From: CAYPOY01 sp964412395
Lineage (GTDB): Bacteria > Chloroflexota > Anaerolineae > B4-G1
Length of the DNA stretch: 34,966 nt
Assembly: GCA_964412395.1 (NCBI GenBank)
Contig: CAYPOY010000008.1
Location: 1-34,966 of the forward strand
Direction: 5' to 3'
The position numbers were made by a program, and so were the translations under genes. Each line of letters starts with the position of its first letter. Position 1 is the first letter of the stretch. Shown here one piece after another: positions 6,917 to 13,653 of the stretch. A model generated the notes under the pieces. It had not been told where the DNA came from, searched no databases, and saw nothing but the letters and a program-made list of their open reading frames with translations.

Positions 6917-9334
6917 ATGCAAGCCTATTGTATGAAGTGTAAAACCAAGCGCGAGATGCAAGACCCCCAGCCGGTGTTCACCGGCAATGGGACGCCGGCC
7001 ACGCGGGGGGTCTGCCCGGAGTGTGGCACCAAGATGTTCAGGATGGGCCGTACCCCGGCCCACGAAGGGCTCGATCCGGAAGAACACACCGTTATCTCCA
7101 AAGCCAGAGCCGAACTGGCGAAAAAGCCTAAAATGGTGATCGTCGAGTCCCCGGCCAAGGCACGCACGGTGGGTCGTTTCCTGGGGAAGAAGTACACGGT
7201 GCGGGCCTCGGTGGGGCACGTGCGCGACCTGCCTTCCAACCGGATGGGGGTAGACATTGACGATGATTTCCGGCCCCACTACGTCATCTCCGCCAAGCGC
7301 CAGGACGTGGTACGGGAACTGCGAGCGGACGTCAGGAACTCGTCCGAGATCTACCTGGCGACCGACCCAGACCGGGAGGGCGAGGCCATCTCCTGGCATT
7401 TGACTCAGGCGCTCAAGTCGGCCATCGGGCAGCGGCCGGTGCACCGCGTGGAGTTCCACGAGATCACCAACGATGCCATCGAGCACGCCTTTGCCCACCC
7501 GCGTAAGATTGACATGCAGCGGGTGGATGCACAGCAGGCGCGGCGCATCCTGGACCGGCTCGTCGGCTATACGCTCAGTCCGCTCCTGCGCGACAAAATG
7601 GGGCGGCGCGGACTTTCCGCCGGCCGGGTACAGTCGGTGGCCGTGCGGCTGGTGGTCGAGCGGGAGCGGGAAATCGAAGCCTTCGTGCCGGTCGAATACT
7701 GGTCCATCGAAGCGGAGTTGGCCAAACGCTCCCCCCCCTCACTCCCCCGCATAGGAGGGGGCAGGGGGGAGGTGCGCAGTTTCATCGCCAGGCTGCACCG
7801 CATTCGAGGGAAGGAGTTGGAACTCCACAGCGAGGCCGATGTACAAACCGTCGTGACCGAACTGGAGAAGTCTGCTTACACCGTGGCGAAGGTGAAAGAG
7901 GGACAGCGGCGACGCAGGCCCGCAGCTCCCTACACTACCAGCACGATGCAGCAGGAGGCCTCCCGTCGGCTGGGGTTCACGGCCCGGCGCACGATGCGCT
8001 TCGCCCAGCAACTGTACGAAGGGATAGACCTGGGAGACGGGCCGGTCGGTCTGATCACCTACATGCGTACCGACAGCACCAACGTCGCCGAGCAAGCACA
8101 GAAGGAGGCCAGGGAATTCATCCTGGAGAAGTACGGCGAGGAGTTCGTGCCTGCCAAGCCACCGCGCTACAAGACGCAGGCCAAGCGGGCTGAGGAAGCC
8201 CACGAGGCCATCCGCCCCACCAGCGTCTTACGCACGCCCAAGTCTCTAAAGCCATACCTGGATCGGAACCAGTACCGGCTGTACCAACTGATTTGGCATC
8301 GCTTCGTCGCCAGCCAGATGGCGCCGGCGGTGTACGACACCATCTCCGTGGATATCCTGGCTGGCCTTCCCCCCAATGGGGGGGAGGTGGAAGGGGGGGA
8401 TAAGCCTTACCTCTTCCGCGCCAGCGGTTCCAGCCTGCGCTTCAAGGGCTTCCTGGCCGTGTACGAGGAGGCGAAGGACGAAGATACCAAGGCCGAGGAG
8501 GAGCGCAAGCGGGAGGAGATACCGCCGCTGACGGTGGATGAAATCCTCGACCTGGTACGATTGCTGCCGGATCAACATTTCACCCAGCCCCCGCCCCGCT
8601 ACAGTGAGGCGACCCTGGTGAGGGCATTGGAGGAGTACGGCATCGGCCGCCCCAGCACCTACGCCCCGACCATGTCCACCATCCAGCGACGGGGATACGT
8701 CGAGCGACGCGATGGGCGATTGTACCCCACCGAAGTGGGAATCATCGTCAACGATCTGCTGGTTGAATACTTCCCGGATTACATTGACGTCGGTTTCACG
8801 GCCCAGATGGAGGAGGGCCTGGACCTGGTCGCCGGTGGCAAGCGAGAGTGGGTGCCGATGCTGCGTGACTTCTACGATCCGTTCTCCGTCACGCTGTCTC
8901 AGGCACGGGAGAAGATGCCCACCGTCCAGATGGGTGACGATCCGACCGGTGAACTGTGCCCGCAGTGTGGCCATCCGCTGATCTACAAGTACGGTCGCTT
9001 CGGCAAGTTCATCGGCTGCAGCAACTTTCCTAACTGTCGCTTCCACAAGCCGATCCTGGTCAAGACCGGTGCCAAGTGCCCGGAGTGTGGGGCCGACCTG
9101 GTGGAGAAACGGACGCGCCGTGGACGTACATTCTACGGTTGTGCCAACTACCAGGCCAACGACCCCGACTCGTGCAAATTTACCGTGTGGAAGCGGCCCT
9201 TGCCGCAGCCCTGCCCCGTGTGCGGCGGGTTGCTCACTGAGGCACGCAAGGGGTGGGCGAAATGCACCGCCTGTGAGGAGGAGGTCGAGATCGCCAGCCT
9301 TCCCCAGGTGCAGGCCGAGCCGGCAGAGGCATGA
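6917..9334 (+). CDS. topA: DNA topoisomerase I with N-terminal zinc ribbon
   Basis: Type IA topoisomerase that relaxes negative supercoils. Start is ATG 6917 (GAGG 5 bp upstream), giving 805 residues. An extra N-terminal zinc ribbon (about residues 1-42: Y-C-x-x-C ... R-G-V-C-x-x-C-G) precedes the TOPRIM domain, which begins MVIVESPAKA (E77) and contains DPDREGE (from D150). The catalytic tyrosine is Y382 in LITYMRTDS. Residues about 710-805 hold three more zinc-ribbon modules (CPQCGHPL, CPECGADL, CPVCGGLL...CTAC). Two GC-rich palindromic elements are inserted in frame (about residues 271-286 and 483-497). The N-terminal ribbon resembles DUF5679-type ribbons from memory. Upstream unknown genes and the downstream Xer gene recall the dprA-topA-xerC order of Bacillus. 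Confidence 0.96.
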   Translation: MQAYCMKCKTKREMQDPQPVFTGNGTPATRGVCPECGTKMFRMGRTPAHEGLDPEEHTVISKARAELAKKPKMVIVESPAKARTVGRFLGKKYTVRASVGHVRDLPSNRMGVDIDDDFRPHYVISAKRQDVVRELRADVRNSSEIYLATDPDREGEAISWHLTQALKSAIGQRPVHRVEFHEITNDAIEHAFAHPRKIDMQRVDAQQARRILDRLVGYTLSPLLRDKMGRRGLSAGRVQSVAVRLVVEREREIEAFVPVEYWSIEAELAKRSPPSLPRIGGGRGEVRSFIARLHRIRGKELELHSEADVQTVVTELEKSAYTVAKVKEGQRRRRPAAPYTTSTMQQEASRRLGFTARRTMRFAQQLYEGIDLGDGPVGLITYMRTDSTNVAEQAQKEAREFILEKYGEEFVPAKPPRYKTQAKRAEEAHEAIRPTSVLRTPKSLKPYLDRNQYRLYQLIWHRFVASQMAPAVYDTISVDILAGLPPNGGEVEGGDKPYLFRASGSSLRFKGFLAVYEEAKDEDTKAEEERKREEIPPLTVDEILDLVRLLPDQHFTQPPPRYSEATLVRALEEYGIGRPSTYAPTMSTIQRRGYVERRDGRLYPTEVGIIVNDLLVEYFPDYIDVGFTAQMEEGLDLVAGGKREWVPMLRDFYDPFSVTLSQAREKMPTVQMGDDPTGELCPQCGHPLIYKYGRFGKFIGCSNFPNCRFHKPILVKTGAKCPECGADLVEKRTRRGRTFYGCANYQANDPDSCKFTVWKRPLPQPCPVCGGLLTEARKGWAKCTACEEEVEIASLPQVQAEPAEA
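7729..7772 (+). repeat. GC-rich palindromic element in frame inside topA (copy 1)
   Basis: A C-rich arm ending CACTCCCCC is followed by GCATA and a G-rich arm, giving an imperfect hairpin translated as a Pro/Ser-rich then Gly/Arg-rich insert. It interrupts topoisomerase sequence between the SIEAELAKR strand and the FIARL strand, and resembles the elements at 8365, 14516 and 19911. Confidence 0.65.
8365..8404 (+). repeat. GC-rich palindromic element in frame inside topA (copy 2)
   Basis: TTCCCCCC, AAT, GGGGGGGAGG and a second G-rich block form a hairpin-capable element translated as LPPNGGEVEGGDKP. It lies between the ISVDILA strand and the YLFRASG strand. The CCCCCCAATGGGGGG centre is shared almost exactly with the element at 14516-14560. 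Confidence 0.7.
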
Positions 9335-9355
9335 TTGAATCCCAGGCATATTTGA

Positions 9356-9373
9356 GGGCGCGGTAACCGCGCC
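9356..9373 (+). repeat. Short palindrome between topA and xer
   Basis: GGCGCGGT and ACCGCGCC form an 8-bp inverted repeat around a 1-2 nt centre in the 49-bp gap downstream of topA. It is too tight for a standard terminator loop and is more like a dispersed intergenic repeat. Confidence 0.45.
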
Positions 9374-9383
9374 TCTACAGGCA

Positions 9384-10295
9384 ATGGATATGGACAGGTT
9401 GCTGGAGCGGTTTCTGACCTATCTGCAGGCGGGCCGGAATGCCTCACCTTACACCGTCAAGAACTATGGCAACGACATCGGCCAGTTTCTGGATTACTGC
9501 AGAGCGCAGGGAGTGAGCTCGCTGGAGCAGGTGGACCGCTCGCTGCTGCGGAGTTACCTGGCGGAGCTGGATGCCGCAGGCTACGTCAAGGCCAGTATTG
9601 CACGTCGTGTGGCGGAACTACACTCCTTCGGTGATTTCCTGGTCCGGGAAGAAGTGCTGGAGCGCAATCCCTTCCGCATGGTCAGCGCCCCCCGCATCCC
9701 TAAACGGCTGCCGCAGTACCTGACGGTCGCTGAAGTGGAGGCGCTGCTGGCGGTGCCCGATACATCCACTCCACTGGGTTTGCGCAACCGGGCCATCATC
9801 GAGGTATTATACGCGGCGGGCCTGCGGGTCAGCGAGTTGGTAAGCATGGCCATGGCAGACATCGACCTGGCACAGGCCCAGGTACGTGTGGTGGGCAAGG
9901 GGAACAAAGAGCGCATCGGGTTGCTGGGACGGTCAGCGGTGCATGCGGTGCGGGCGTACCTGAAAGCAGGGCGGCCTACATTGCTGGGTCGGAGGCCGAT
10001 TGACGCGCTGTGGCTCAACCACCGGGGCGGTCGCCTGACAACGCGCGGGGCGGCGCTAATACTGAGCAAGGTGGGCCAGCAGGCAGGCATCCGCACCCAC
10101 GTCTCTCCTCACGTCCTGCGTCACTCCTTTGCCACGCATCTCCTGGATGGTGGCGCTGACCTACGTGTCGTGCAGGAACTGCTGGGCCACGCCAGCCTCG
10201 CCACGACCCAAATCTATACTCACGTCAGCCAGAGCCGGGCACGGGAGGTTTACATGCGGGCACATCCGCGAGCTGGGGCCTCGGATTTGCCCTAG
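9384..10295 (+). CDS. Tyrosine recombinase of the XerC/XerD type
   Basis: A 303-residue site-specific tyrosine recombinase, expected to resolve chromosome dimers at dif during division. The N-terminal SAM-like core-binding domain (about 1-85) includes Y-T-V-K-N-Y-G-N-D-I-G-Q-F. The catalytic domain has all six residues: R148 in AAGLRVSEL, K172 in GKGNKER, H243 and R246 in HVLRHSF, H269 in LGHASL, and nucleophile Y278 in TQIYTHV. Length and C-terminal tail match XerC/XerD rather than phage integrases, and there are no phage genes nearby. Position after topA is the usual place for xerC in Bacillus. XerC and XerD cannot be told apart from this sequence alone. Confidence 0.92.
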   Translation: MDMDRLLERFLTYLQAGRNASPYTVKNYGNDIGQFLDYCRAQGVSSLEQVDRSLLRSYLAELDAAGYVKASIARRVAELHSFGDFLVREEVLERNPFRMVSAPRIPKRLPQYLTVAEVEALLAVPDTSTPLGLRNRAIIEVLYAAGLRVSELVSMAMADIDLAQAQVRVVGKGNKERIGLLGRSAVHAVRAYLKAGRPTLLGRRPIDALWLNHRGGRLTTRGAALILSKVGQQAGIRTHVSPHVLRHSFATHLLDGGADLRVVQELLGHASLATTQIYTHVSQSRAREVYMRAHPRAGASDLP

Positions 10296-10317
10296 TCGCC
10301 GCTTTATGGTAAAGTAT

Positions 10318-10346
10318 TTGTGCGCCAATGACATTTATGGTACAAT
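10318..10346 (+). promoter_or_regulatory. Promoter for the membrane protein gene at 10400
   Basis: TTGTGC (10318-10323) and TACAAT (10341-10346) are separated by 17 bp. The ATG is 54 bp downstream with AAGGAGGG at 10388-10395. Confidence 0.6.
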
Positions 10347-10399
10347 GAATGTAGTGAAATCTTCTGCAAAAAAGTCAAGCACAGACAAGGAGGGCGAAG

Positions 10400-11464
10400 A
10401 TGGACACCATCCTGCAACTCGTTCAGCAGCGCAAGACGCTGGTAACACTGATCGGGGGTGGCGTGCTGGGGCTGCTTCTGGGGTTGGCCATCGGCTGGTG
10501 GTTGTGGCCAGTTGAGTGGACCAATTCCACGCCCGGCAACCTGCGCTCCGATTTCCAGAGCGATTACATTCTCTGGGTTGCCGAGCAATACGCGAGTACC
10601 GGCGATCGGCCCGGTGATCTGGAATGGGCACGCGCCAGGTTGGGTGCGGAGTTCTGGAAGAAAGGCCAACTCGGTGAGACGATGGAGGGGCTGGCAGGGG
10701 AGCTTGGCGGGCAGGAGGCAGTCTGCCTGCGGGCTCTGGCACAAGCCCTGGAAACCGCACCTGCAGTGTCGGAGACGAGTGGCGGGGCAGGGATTCGCTC
10801 AGTGGCACTGGTTTGCGGAGTTGCCTTGTTGGTGGTGGCGTGCGTGGGAGGGATAGTGTTCCTCGTCAGTCGCTTGAGCAAGCAACGGGCCAAGCCGGAA
10901 GCAGTCAAACAGGGTAGGGAAATAGCCAGGAGGCGCCCGCCCTCTGAAGAAGAGGTCTCATGGGGGGAGGAGGGACCACCACTGGCTCAGTTTGTCACCA
11001 CATACACGCTGGGAGACGATCATTACGATCCTTCGTTTAGCATTGAGTTGGAAAGTGGCGAGTTCATGGGCGAGTGCGGCGTAGGCGTCTCAGAGACCAT
11101 CGGTGTGGATGCGCCCAACAAGGTCACTGCCTTTGAGGTCTGGTTGTTCGATAAGAATGACATCCGCACCGTGACCAAAGTGCTGATGTCGGACTACGCC
11201 TTCCACGACGAGGCGCTACGCACGAAGTTGGCGTCCAAGGGGGAACCAGTGCTGACCGACGTGGGGAAGGGCATCATATTGGGGACGAAGACGCTGCGCG
11301 TGCGGGCGCGCGTCGTAGAATCAGAGTACGGGATGGGCAATCTGCCATCCAATAGTTTCTTCGAGAGGCTGACAATGGATCTGGCAATCTGGGTCATACC
11401 AGGGCAGGAGGAGACACTGCCAACGGCCGATGCTGATGCCCCCCTCATGCCGCCGACCCTGTAG
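10400..11464 (+). CDS. Uncharacterised two-span membrane protein
   Basis: A 354-residue protein with a strong AAGGAGGG ribosome site and its own promoter. A first membrane span lies at about residues 14-37 (rich in Leu/Gly/Trp), an acidic helical segment of about 95 residues follows, a second span lies at about 133-157, then a basic stretch (KQRAKPEAVK) and a 190-residue beta-rich soluble domain containing FVTTYTLGDDHYDPSFSIE and AFEVWLFDKNDIRT. By the positive-inside rule the C-terminal domain should be cytoplasmic. The middle segment includes a single Cys (about residue 109). I do not recognise a family with a known function, though the layout suggests a lineage-specific envelope protein. 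The gene stands alone between xer and a methyltransferase. Confidence 0.8.
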   Translation: MDTILQLVQQRKTLVTLIGGGVLGLLLGLAIGWWLWPVEWTNSTPGNLRSDFQSDYILWVAEQYASTGDRPGDLEWARARLGAEFWKKGQLGETMEGLAGELGGQEAVCLRALAQALETAPAVSETSGGAGIRSVALVCGVALLVVACVGGIVFLVSRLSKQRAKPEAVKQGREIARRRPPSEEEVSWGEEGPPLAQFVTTYTLGDDHYDPSFSIELESGEFMGECGVGVSETIGVDAPNKVTAFEVWLFDKNDIRTVTKVLMSDYAFHDEALRTKLASKGEPVLTDVGKGIILGTKTLRVRARVVESEYGMGNLPSNSFFERLTMDLAIWVIPGQEETLPTADADAPLMPPTL

Positions 11465-11493
11465 GCTGACCGGATCGGCCCTGGTAGGGTTCG

Positions 11494-11543
11494 TAATGAC
11501 GACTTTAGTCGTTCCCACCACTCAATAAGCGACTGAAGTTGCC
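11494..11543 (+). repeat. Pair of related short palindromes
   Basis: ACGACT-TT-AGTCGT (11499-11512) and, about 20 bp later, GCGACT-GAA-GTTGC share the core CGACTnnAGTyG and similar flanks. They look like two diverged copies of a small intergenic palindromic repeat. No gene is seen in 11465-11633. Confidence 0.35.
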
Positions 11544-11585
11544 ACTACAACCCATCAAATTAGAGTTGACAAAGCACTGAATAGG

Positions 11586-11615
11586 CACCCTCGCCGTAGC
11601 GATGCGGCGGGGGTG
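11586..11615 (+). terminator. Hairpin upstream of methyltransferase gene
   Basis: CACCCTCGCCG (11586-11596) pairs with CGGCGGGGGTG (11605-11615), 11 bp with one G-T pair and an 8-nt loop, followed by TTCGCTTT. It is positioned to terminate transcription from the membrane-protein gene. It ends 18 bp before the next ATG, so it might also act on that leader. Confidence 0.5.
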
Positions 11616-11633
11616 TTCGCTTTGGAGGGAGCA

Positions 11634-12269
11634 ATGCGTCGCCTGTGGTGGGCTTTTCTGCGGCTCTTTTTCAGCCTGCTTTACAATGAGTTCGCCTGGA
11701 CCTATGATCTGGTGGCCTGGATAGTGTCGCTGGGGCAGTGGAATACGTGGGGACGCACGGCGATTCCGCACTTGCGCGGAGAACGCGTGCTGGAACTGGC
11801 CCACGGTCCCGGCCACCTGCTGGTAGCGATGGCAGAACAGGATCTGGCCCCGGTGGGGCTTGACCGCTCGCAGCACATGGGACGCCTGGCGCAACGGCGG
11901 TTGAGGAGAGCCGGGTTGACCATTCCCATGGTGCGGGCCCGTGCGCAGGCACTCCCCTTCTGCGATAGGTGTTTTGACGATGCCGTCACCACCTTCCCCA
12001 CCGAGTTCATCCTGGACCCCGCCACGTTACGGGAGACCGCGCGTGTTCTGCAGTCAGGTGGCCGGTTGGTTATCGTTGCCTGGGCTCGCCTGAGCGAGCG
12101 CGACCCAATCTCTCATTTCATCGCGTGGCTTTATCGGGTGACAGGGCAAGATGAACCGCTCCCCGGCGAGGGTGAGGCGGTGGTAGCGGAGGCCGGGTTC
12201 GCTCCCCGTACTGTATGGAAGCGAGTCGGACGCAGCGAGGTGATGTTGATCGTGGCAGACAGACGATGA
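11634..12269 (+). CDS. SAM-dependent class I methyltransferase
   Basis: A 211-residue Methyltransf_11/UbiE-like protein. The ATG at 11634 is chosen over an upstream GTG because GGAGGG lies 5-10 bases before it. Motif I reads VLELAHGPGHLL (from about residue 52), with AHGPG in place of the commoner GCGTG. It is followed by VGLDRSQHMGRLA (acidic SAM-ribose contact), RARAQALPF (motif III region) and FPTEFILDPATLRE..RVLQSGGRLVIV. An N-terminal hydrophobic stretch (LWWAFLRLFFSLLYNEFAWTYDLVAWIVS) may associate with the membrane. The substrate is unknown, but a lipid or quinone is plausible given the N-terminus. Confidence 0.85.
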   Translation: MRRLWWAFLRLFFSLLYNEFAWTYDLVAWIVSLGQWNTWGRTAIPHLRGERVLELAHGPGHLLVAMAEQDLAPVGLDRSQHMGRLAQRRLRRAGLTIPMVRARAQALPFCDRCFDDAVTTFPTEFILDPATLRETARVLQSGGRLVIVAWARLSERDPISHFIAWLYRVTGQDEPLPGEGEAVVAEAGFAPRTVWKRVGRSEVMLIVADRR

Positions 12270-12285
12270 TGGAGTGTGCGATGGT

Positions 12286-12792
12286 CTATACGGAATGATA
12301 GGCCAGTATATGAGAGCGGCTCATCATCACCAGGTCAGCCTCAGCAGGGAAGGGAGCAGGAAGTTCAATGAAGGGGAAGATGTGCGCCTCGGTGATAGGC
12401 AACAGATCGCCAGGGATAGTGCCGAGGAAGTCGCGCACGTTGGCTTCGGTGGGCATGTGGAAGTAACCCCGGCACACGGCCACTGGCGTGTAGGCCACCA
12501 GTAGTTCACGCCGTGCGAGCATGCGGATCGAAGCGCGGGTCTCAGCCGAGGCGAAGTAGATGAGTATGATTTGGGGCTTGCGAATAACGACGTGAGGACG
12601 AGAGATGGTCTTCAGCGGGCTTCCGGGCATCAGTGGTGCCATGTGAACGTCGTAGAGAGAAAGACTATCGCGGGCAGGGTCGTTGATGAAGTTGTCCACT
12701 GCTCCCACCGTTTCCAGTTGACCGCTGAATTGGAGGTGGGCGGTGAGGATCTGGACTTCGTGGCGGTAGATAGGTGGCGCTTGAAGTTCCAT
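12286..12792 (-). CDS. Conserved-looking protein of unknown function
   Basis: A 168-residue soluble protein on the minus strand with AAGGAGC before its ATG. It starts M-E-L-Q-A-P-P-I-Y-R-H-E-V-Q-I and alternates strands and turns (ILTAHLQFSGQLETVG, VHMAPLMPGSPL, HVVIRKPQIILIYF), then VAYTPVAVCRGYFHMPTEA, ending in a Pro/Phe-rich segment (HIFPFIELPAPFPAEADL). It has no signal peptide or membrane span. The GYFHMP motif and SPLK turn look like a conserved family that I associate loosely with Chloroflexota, but I cannot name a function. It is divergent from the tRNA-His promoter, whose -35 box lies 4 bp from this start codon. Confidence 0.75.
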   Translation of the reverse strand: MELQAPPIYRHEVQILTAHLQFSGQLETVGAVDNFINDPARDSLSLYDVHMAPLMPGSPLKTISRPHVVIRKPQIILIYFASAETRASIRMLARRELLVAYTPVAVCRGYFHMPTEANVRDFLGTIPGDLLPITEAHIFPFIELPAPFPAEADLVMMSRSHILAYHSV

Positions 12793-12795
12793 CGT

Positions 12796-12824
12796 TTGCT
12801 CCTTTGCGTGCTTTGTGGTAAAAT
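12796..12824 (+). promoter_or_regulatory. Promoter of the tRNA-His/tRNA-Arg pair
   Basis: TTGCTC (12796-12801) and TAAAAT (12819-12824) are spaced by 17 bp, placing the transcription start around 12831, a few bases before the mature 5' end of tRNA-His. Confidence 0.65.
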
Positions 12825-12834
12825 GATTGTGCTT

Positions 12835-12911
12835 GGTGGGTGTAGCCTAAGGGTCAAGGCACCTGGTTGTGGCCCAGGAGATTGTGGGTTCGAATCCCAC
12901 CACTCACCCCA
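12835..12911 (+). tRNA. tRNA-His (GTG anticodon)
   Basis: The cloverleaf is complete. The extra G(-1) at 12835 pairs with C73 (12908), the His-tRNA hallmark. The acceptor is GTGGGTG/CACTCAC, the anticodon stem CCTGG/CCAGG with loop TTGTGGC (anticodon 12869-12871), and the T-arm GTGGG-TTCGAAT-CCCAC. CCA is encoded (12909-12911). Confidence 0.96.
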
Positions 12912-12957
12912 GGCGGTGATGGCCGGACTTTGATCCGGCCTTAATTATACACCAATC

Positions 12958-13031
12958 GCCCCCGTAGCTCAATTGGATAGAGCGTCGGACTTCGAATCCG
13001 CAGGTTGCGCGTTCGAATCGCGCCGGGGGCG
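12958..13031 (+). tRNA. tRNA-Arg (TCG anticodon)
   Basis: Acceptor GCCCCCG (12958-12964) pairs with CGGGGGC (13024-13030), discriminator G at 13031. The D-arm is AGCTCAATTGGATAGAGC, the anticodon loop CTTCGAA with TCG at 12992-12994, and the T-arm GCGCG-TTCGAAT-CGCGC. The 27-43 pair of the anticodon stem is a T-C mismatch. CCA is not encoded, unlike the adjacent tRNA-His. Confidence 0.93.
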
Positions 13032-13032
13032 C

Positions 13033-13509
13033 CTGGGAAAATGCGTTAGCGTACCACGAAACGGGGGGCGCGGGTACGCGGTCTCCTGGGCGCAGTTCAC
13101 CACCACCTTCAAAGGCTTTCTCAGTTGGGAACTCTATGAGCAGGACCTCAACGCCCTGGAGGAGGAGGTCGGGTACGACATCGCCAAGAAGTTTCGGGAG
13201 CGGAAGCAGGGGAATGTAGCAGCCCGGTTTCTTTCGATGACGAGCACACGTATCCGCTTCAACTTCATATTCGTGCTCATCTGGGTAGCGTTGATTGCCC
13301 ATTTTGCGGCGTCACTTGCTTTCGCGTTCATCCCTGGAGACGTCTGGCGGGTTCCGGCGGTGGTTGCACTGTGCGTCCCCTTATGGCTATCGGCGCCGTC
13401 GTTCTTCGTGGGCCCTCCCTGCCGGCGTGTCGTGTGGTCGGTGTACGGAGCGATGTGGAGGCAGGTCTGGTTCTACAAGAGCGATGCTATCGCGGTGGGC
13501 GACAAGTAG
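13033..13509 (+). CDS. Small membrane protein ORF lacking a clear start
   Basis: From about 13060 to the TAG at 13507 the frame looks like real protein: an amphipathic N-terminus (FTTTFKGFLSWELYEQDL), an acidic/basic region (NALEEEVGYDIAKKFRERKQG), then two hydrophobic spans separated by FIPGDVWRVP, and a basic/aromatic tail. However there is no ATG, GTG or TTG in frame between the end of tRNA-Arg and an ATG at 13238. The only upstream candidate is a TTG at 12973, inside the tRNA. The coordinate given is simply the first codon after the tRNA. Either the 5' end has been lost, a non-standard start is used, or there is a frameshift just upstream. Function unknown. Confidence 0.5.
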   Translation: MGKCVSVPRNGGRGYAVSWAQFTTTFKGFLSWELYEQDLNALEEEVGYDIAKKFRERKQGNVAARFLSMTSTRIRFNFIFVLIWVALIAHFAASLAFAFIPGDVWRVPAVVALCVPLWLSAPSFFVGPPCRRVVWSVYGAMWRQVWFYKSDAIAVGDK

Positions 13510-13536
13510 CGGACCGGATTGGATGCGGTAGAACGA

Positions 13537-13564
13537 AGCGGCGAGCGCGTGGGCGCTCGCCGCT
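13537..13564 (+). terminator. Strong hairpin between convergent genes
   Basis: AGCGGCGAGCGC (13537-13548) and GCGCTCGCCGCT (13553-13564) form a perfect 12-bp stem with a GTGG loop. It lies between the convergent genes ending at 13509 (plus) and 13654 (minus), so it is probably a terminator, though no T-tract follows. Confidence 0.65.
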
Positions 13565-13653
13565 CTCTATGTCACTCCTACGATGCAAGTCCATCCAGCA
13601 GCGCGGCGATGCGGACGTGCTCGTCGGGGGCGTGAACGCGAGAAGCAGCGGAC

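Noticed and set aside
8246..9349. 367-codon minus-strand ORF opposite topA
   Set aside because: Antisense shadow of topA with no domain pattern; the zinc ribbons and topoisomerase motifs are on the plus strand.
12973..13031. TTG at 12973 as start of the small membrane protein
   Set aside because: It lies inside a well-formed tRNA-Arg, and the resulting N-terminus is just translated tRNA sequence.
12958..13509. tRNA-Arg as attachment site of an integrated element
   Set aside because: No integrase adjoins it, no repeat of the tRNA 3' end was seen downstream, and the neighbouring genes are ordinary. The Xer gene at 9384 is of chromosomal type.
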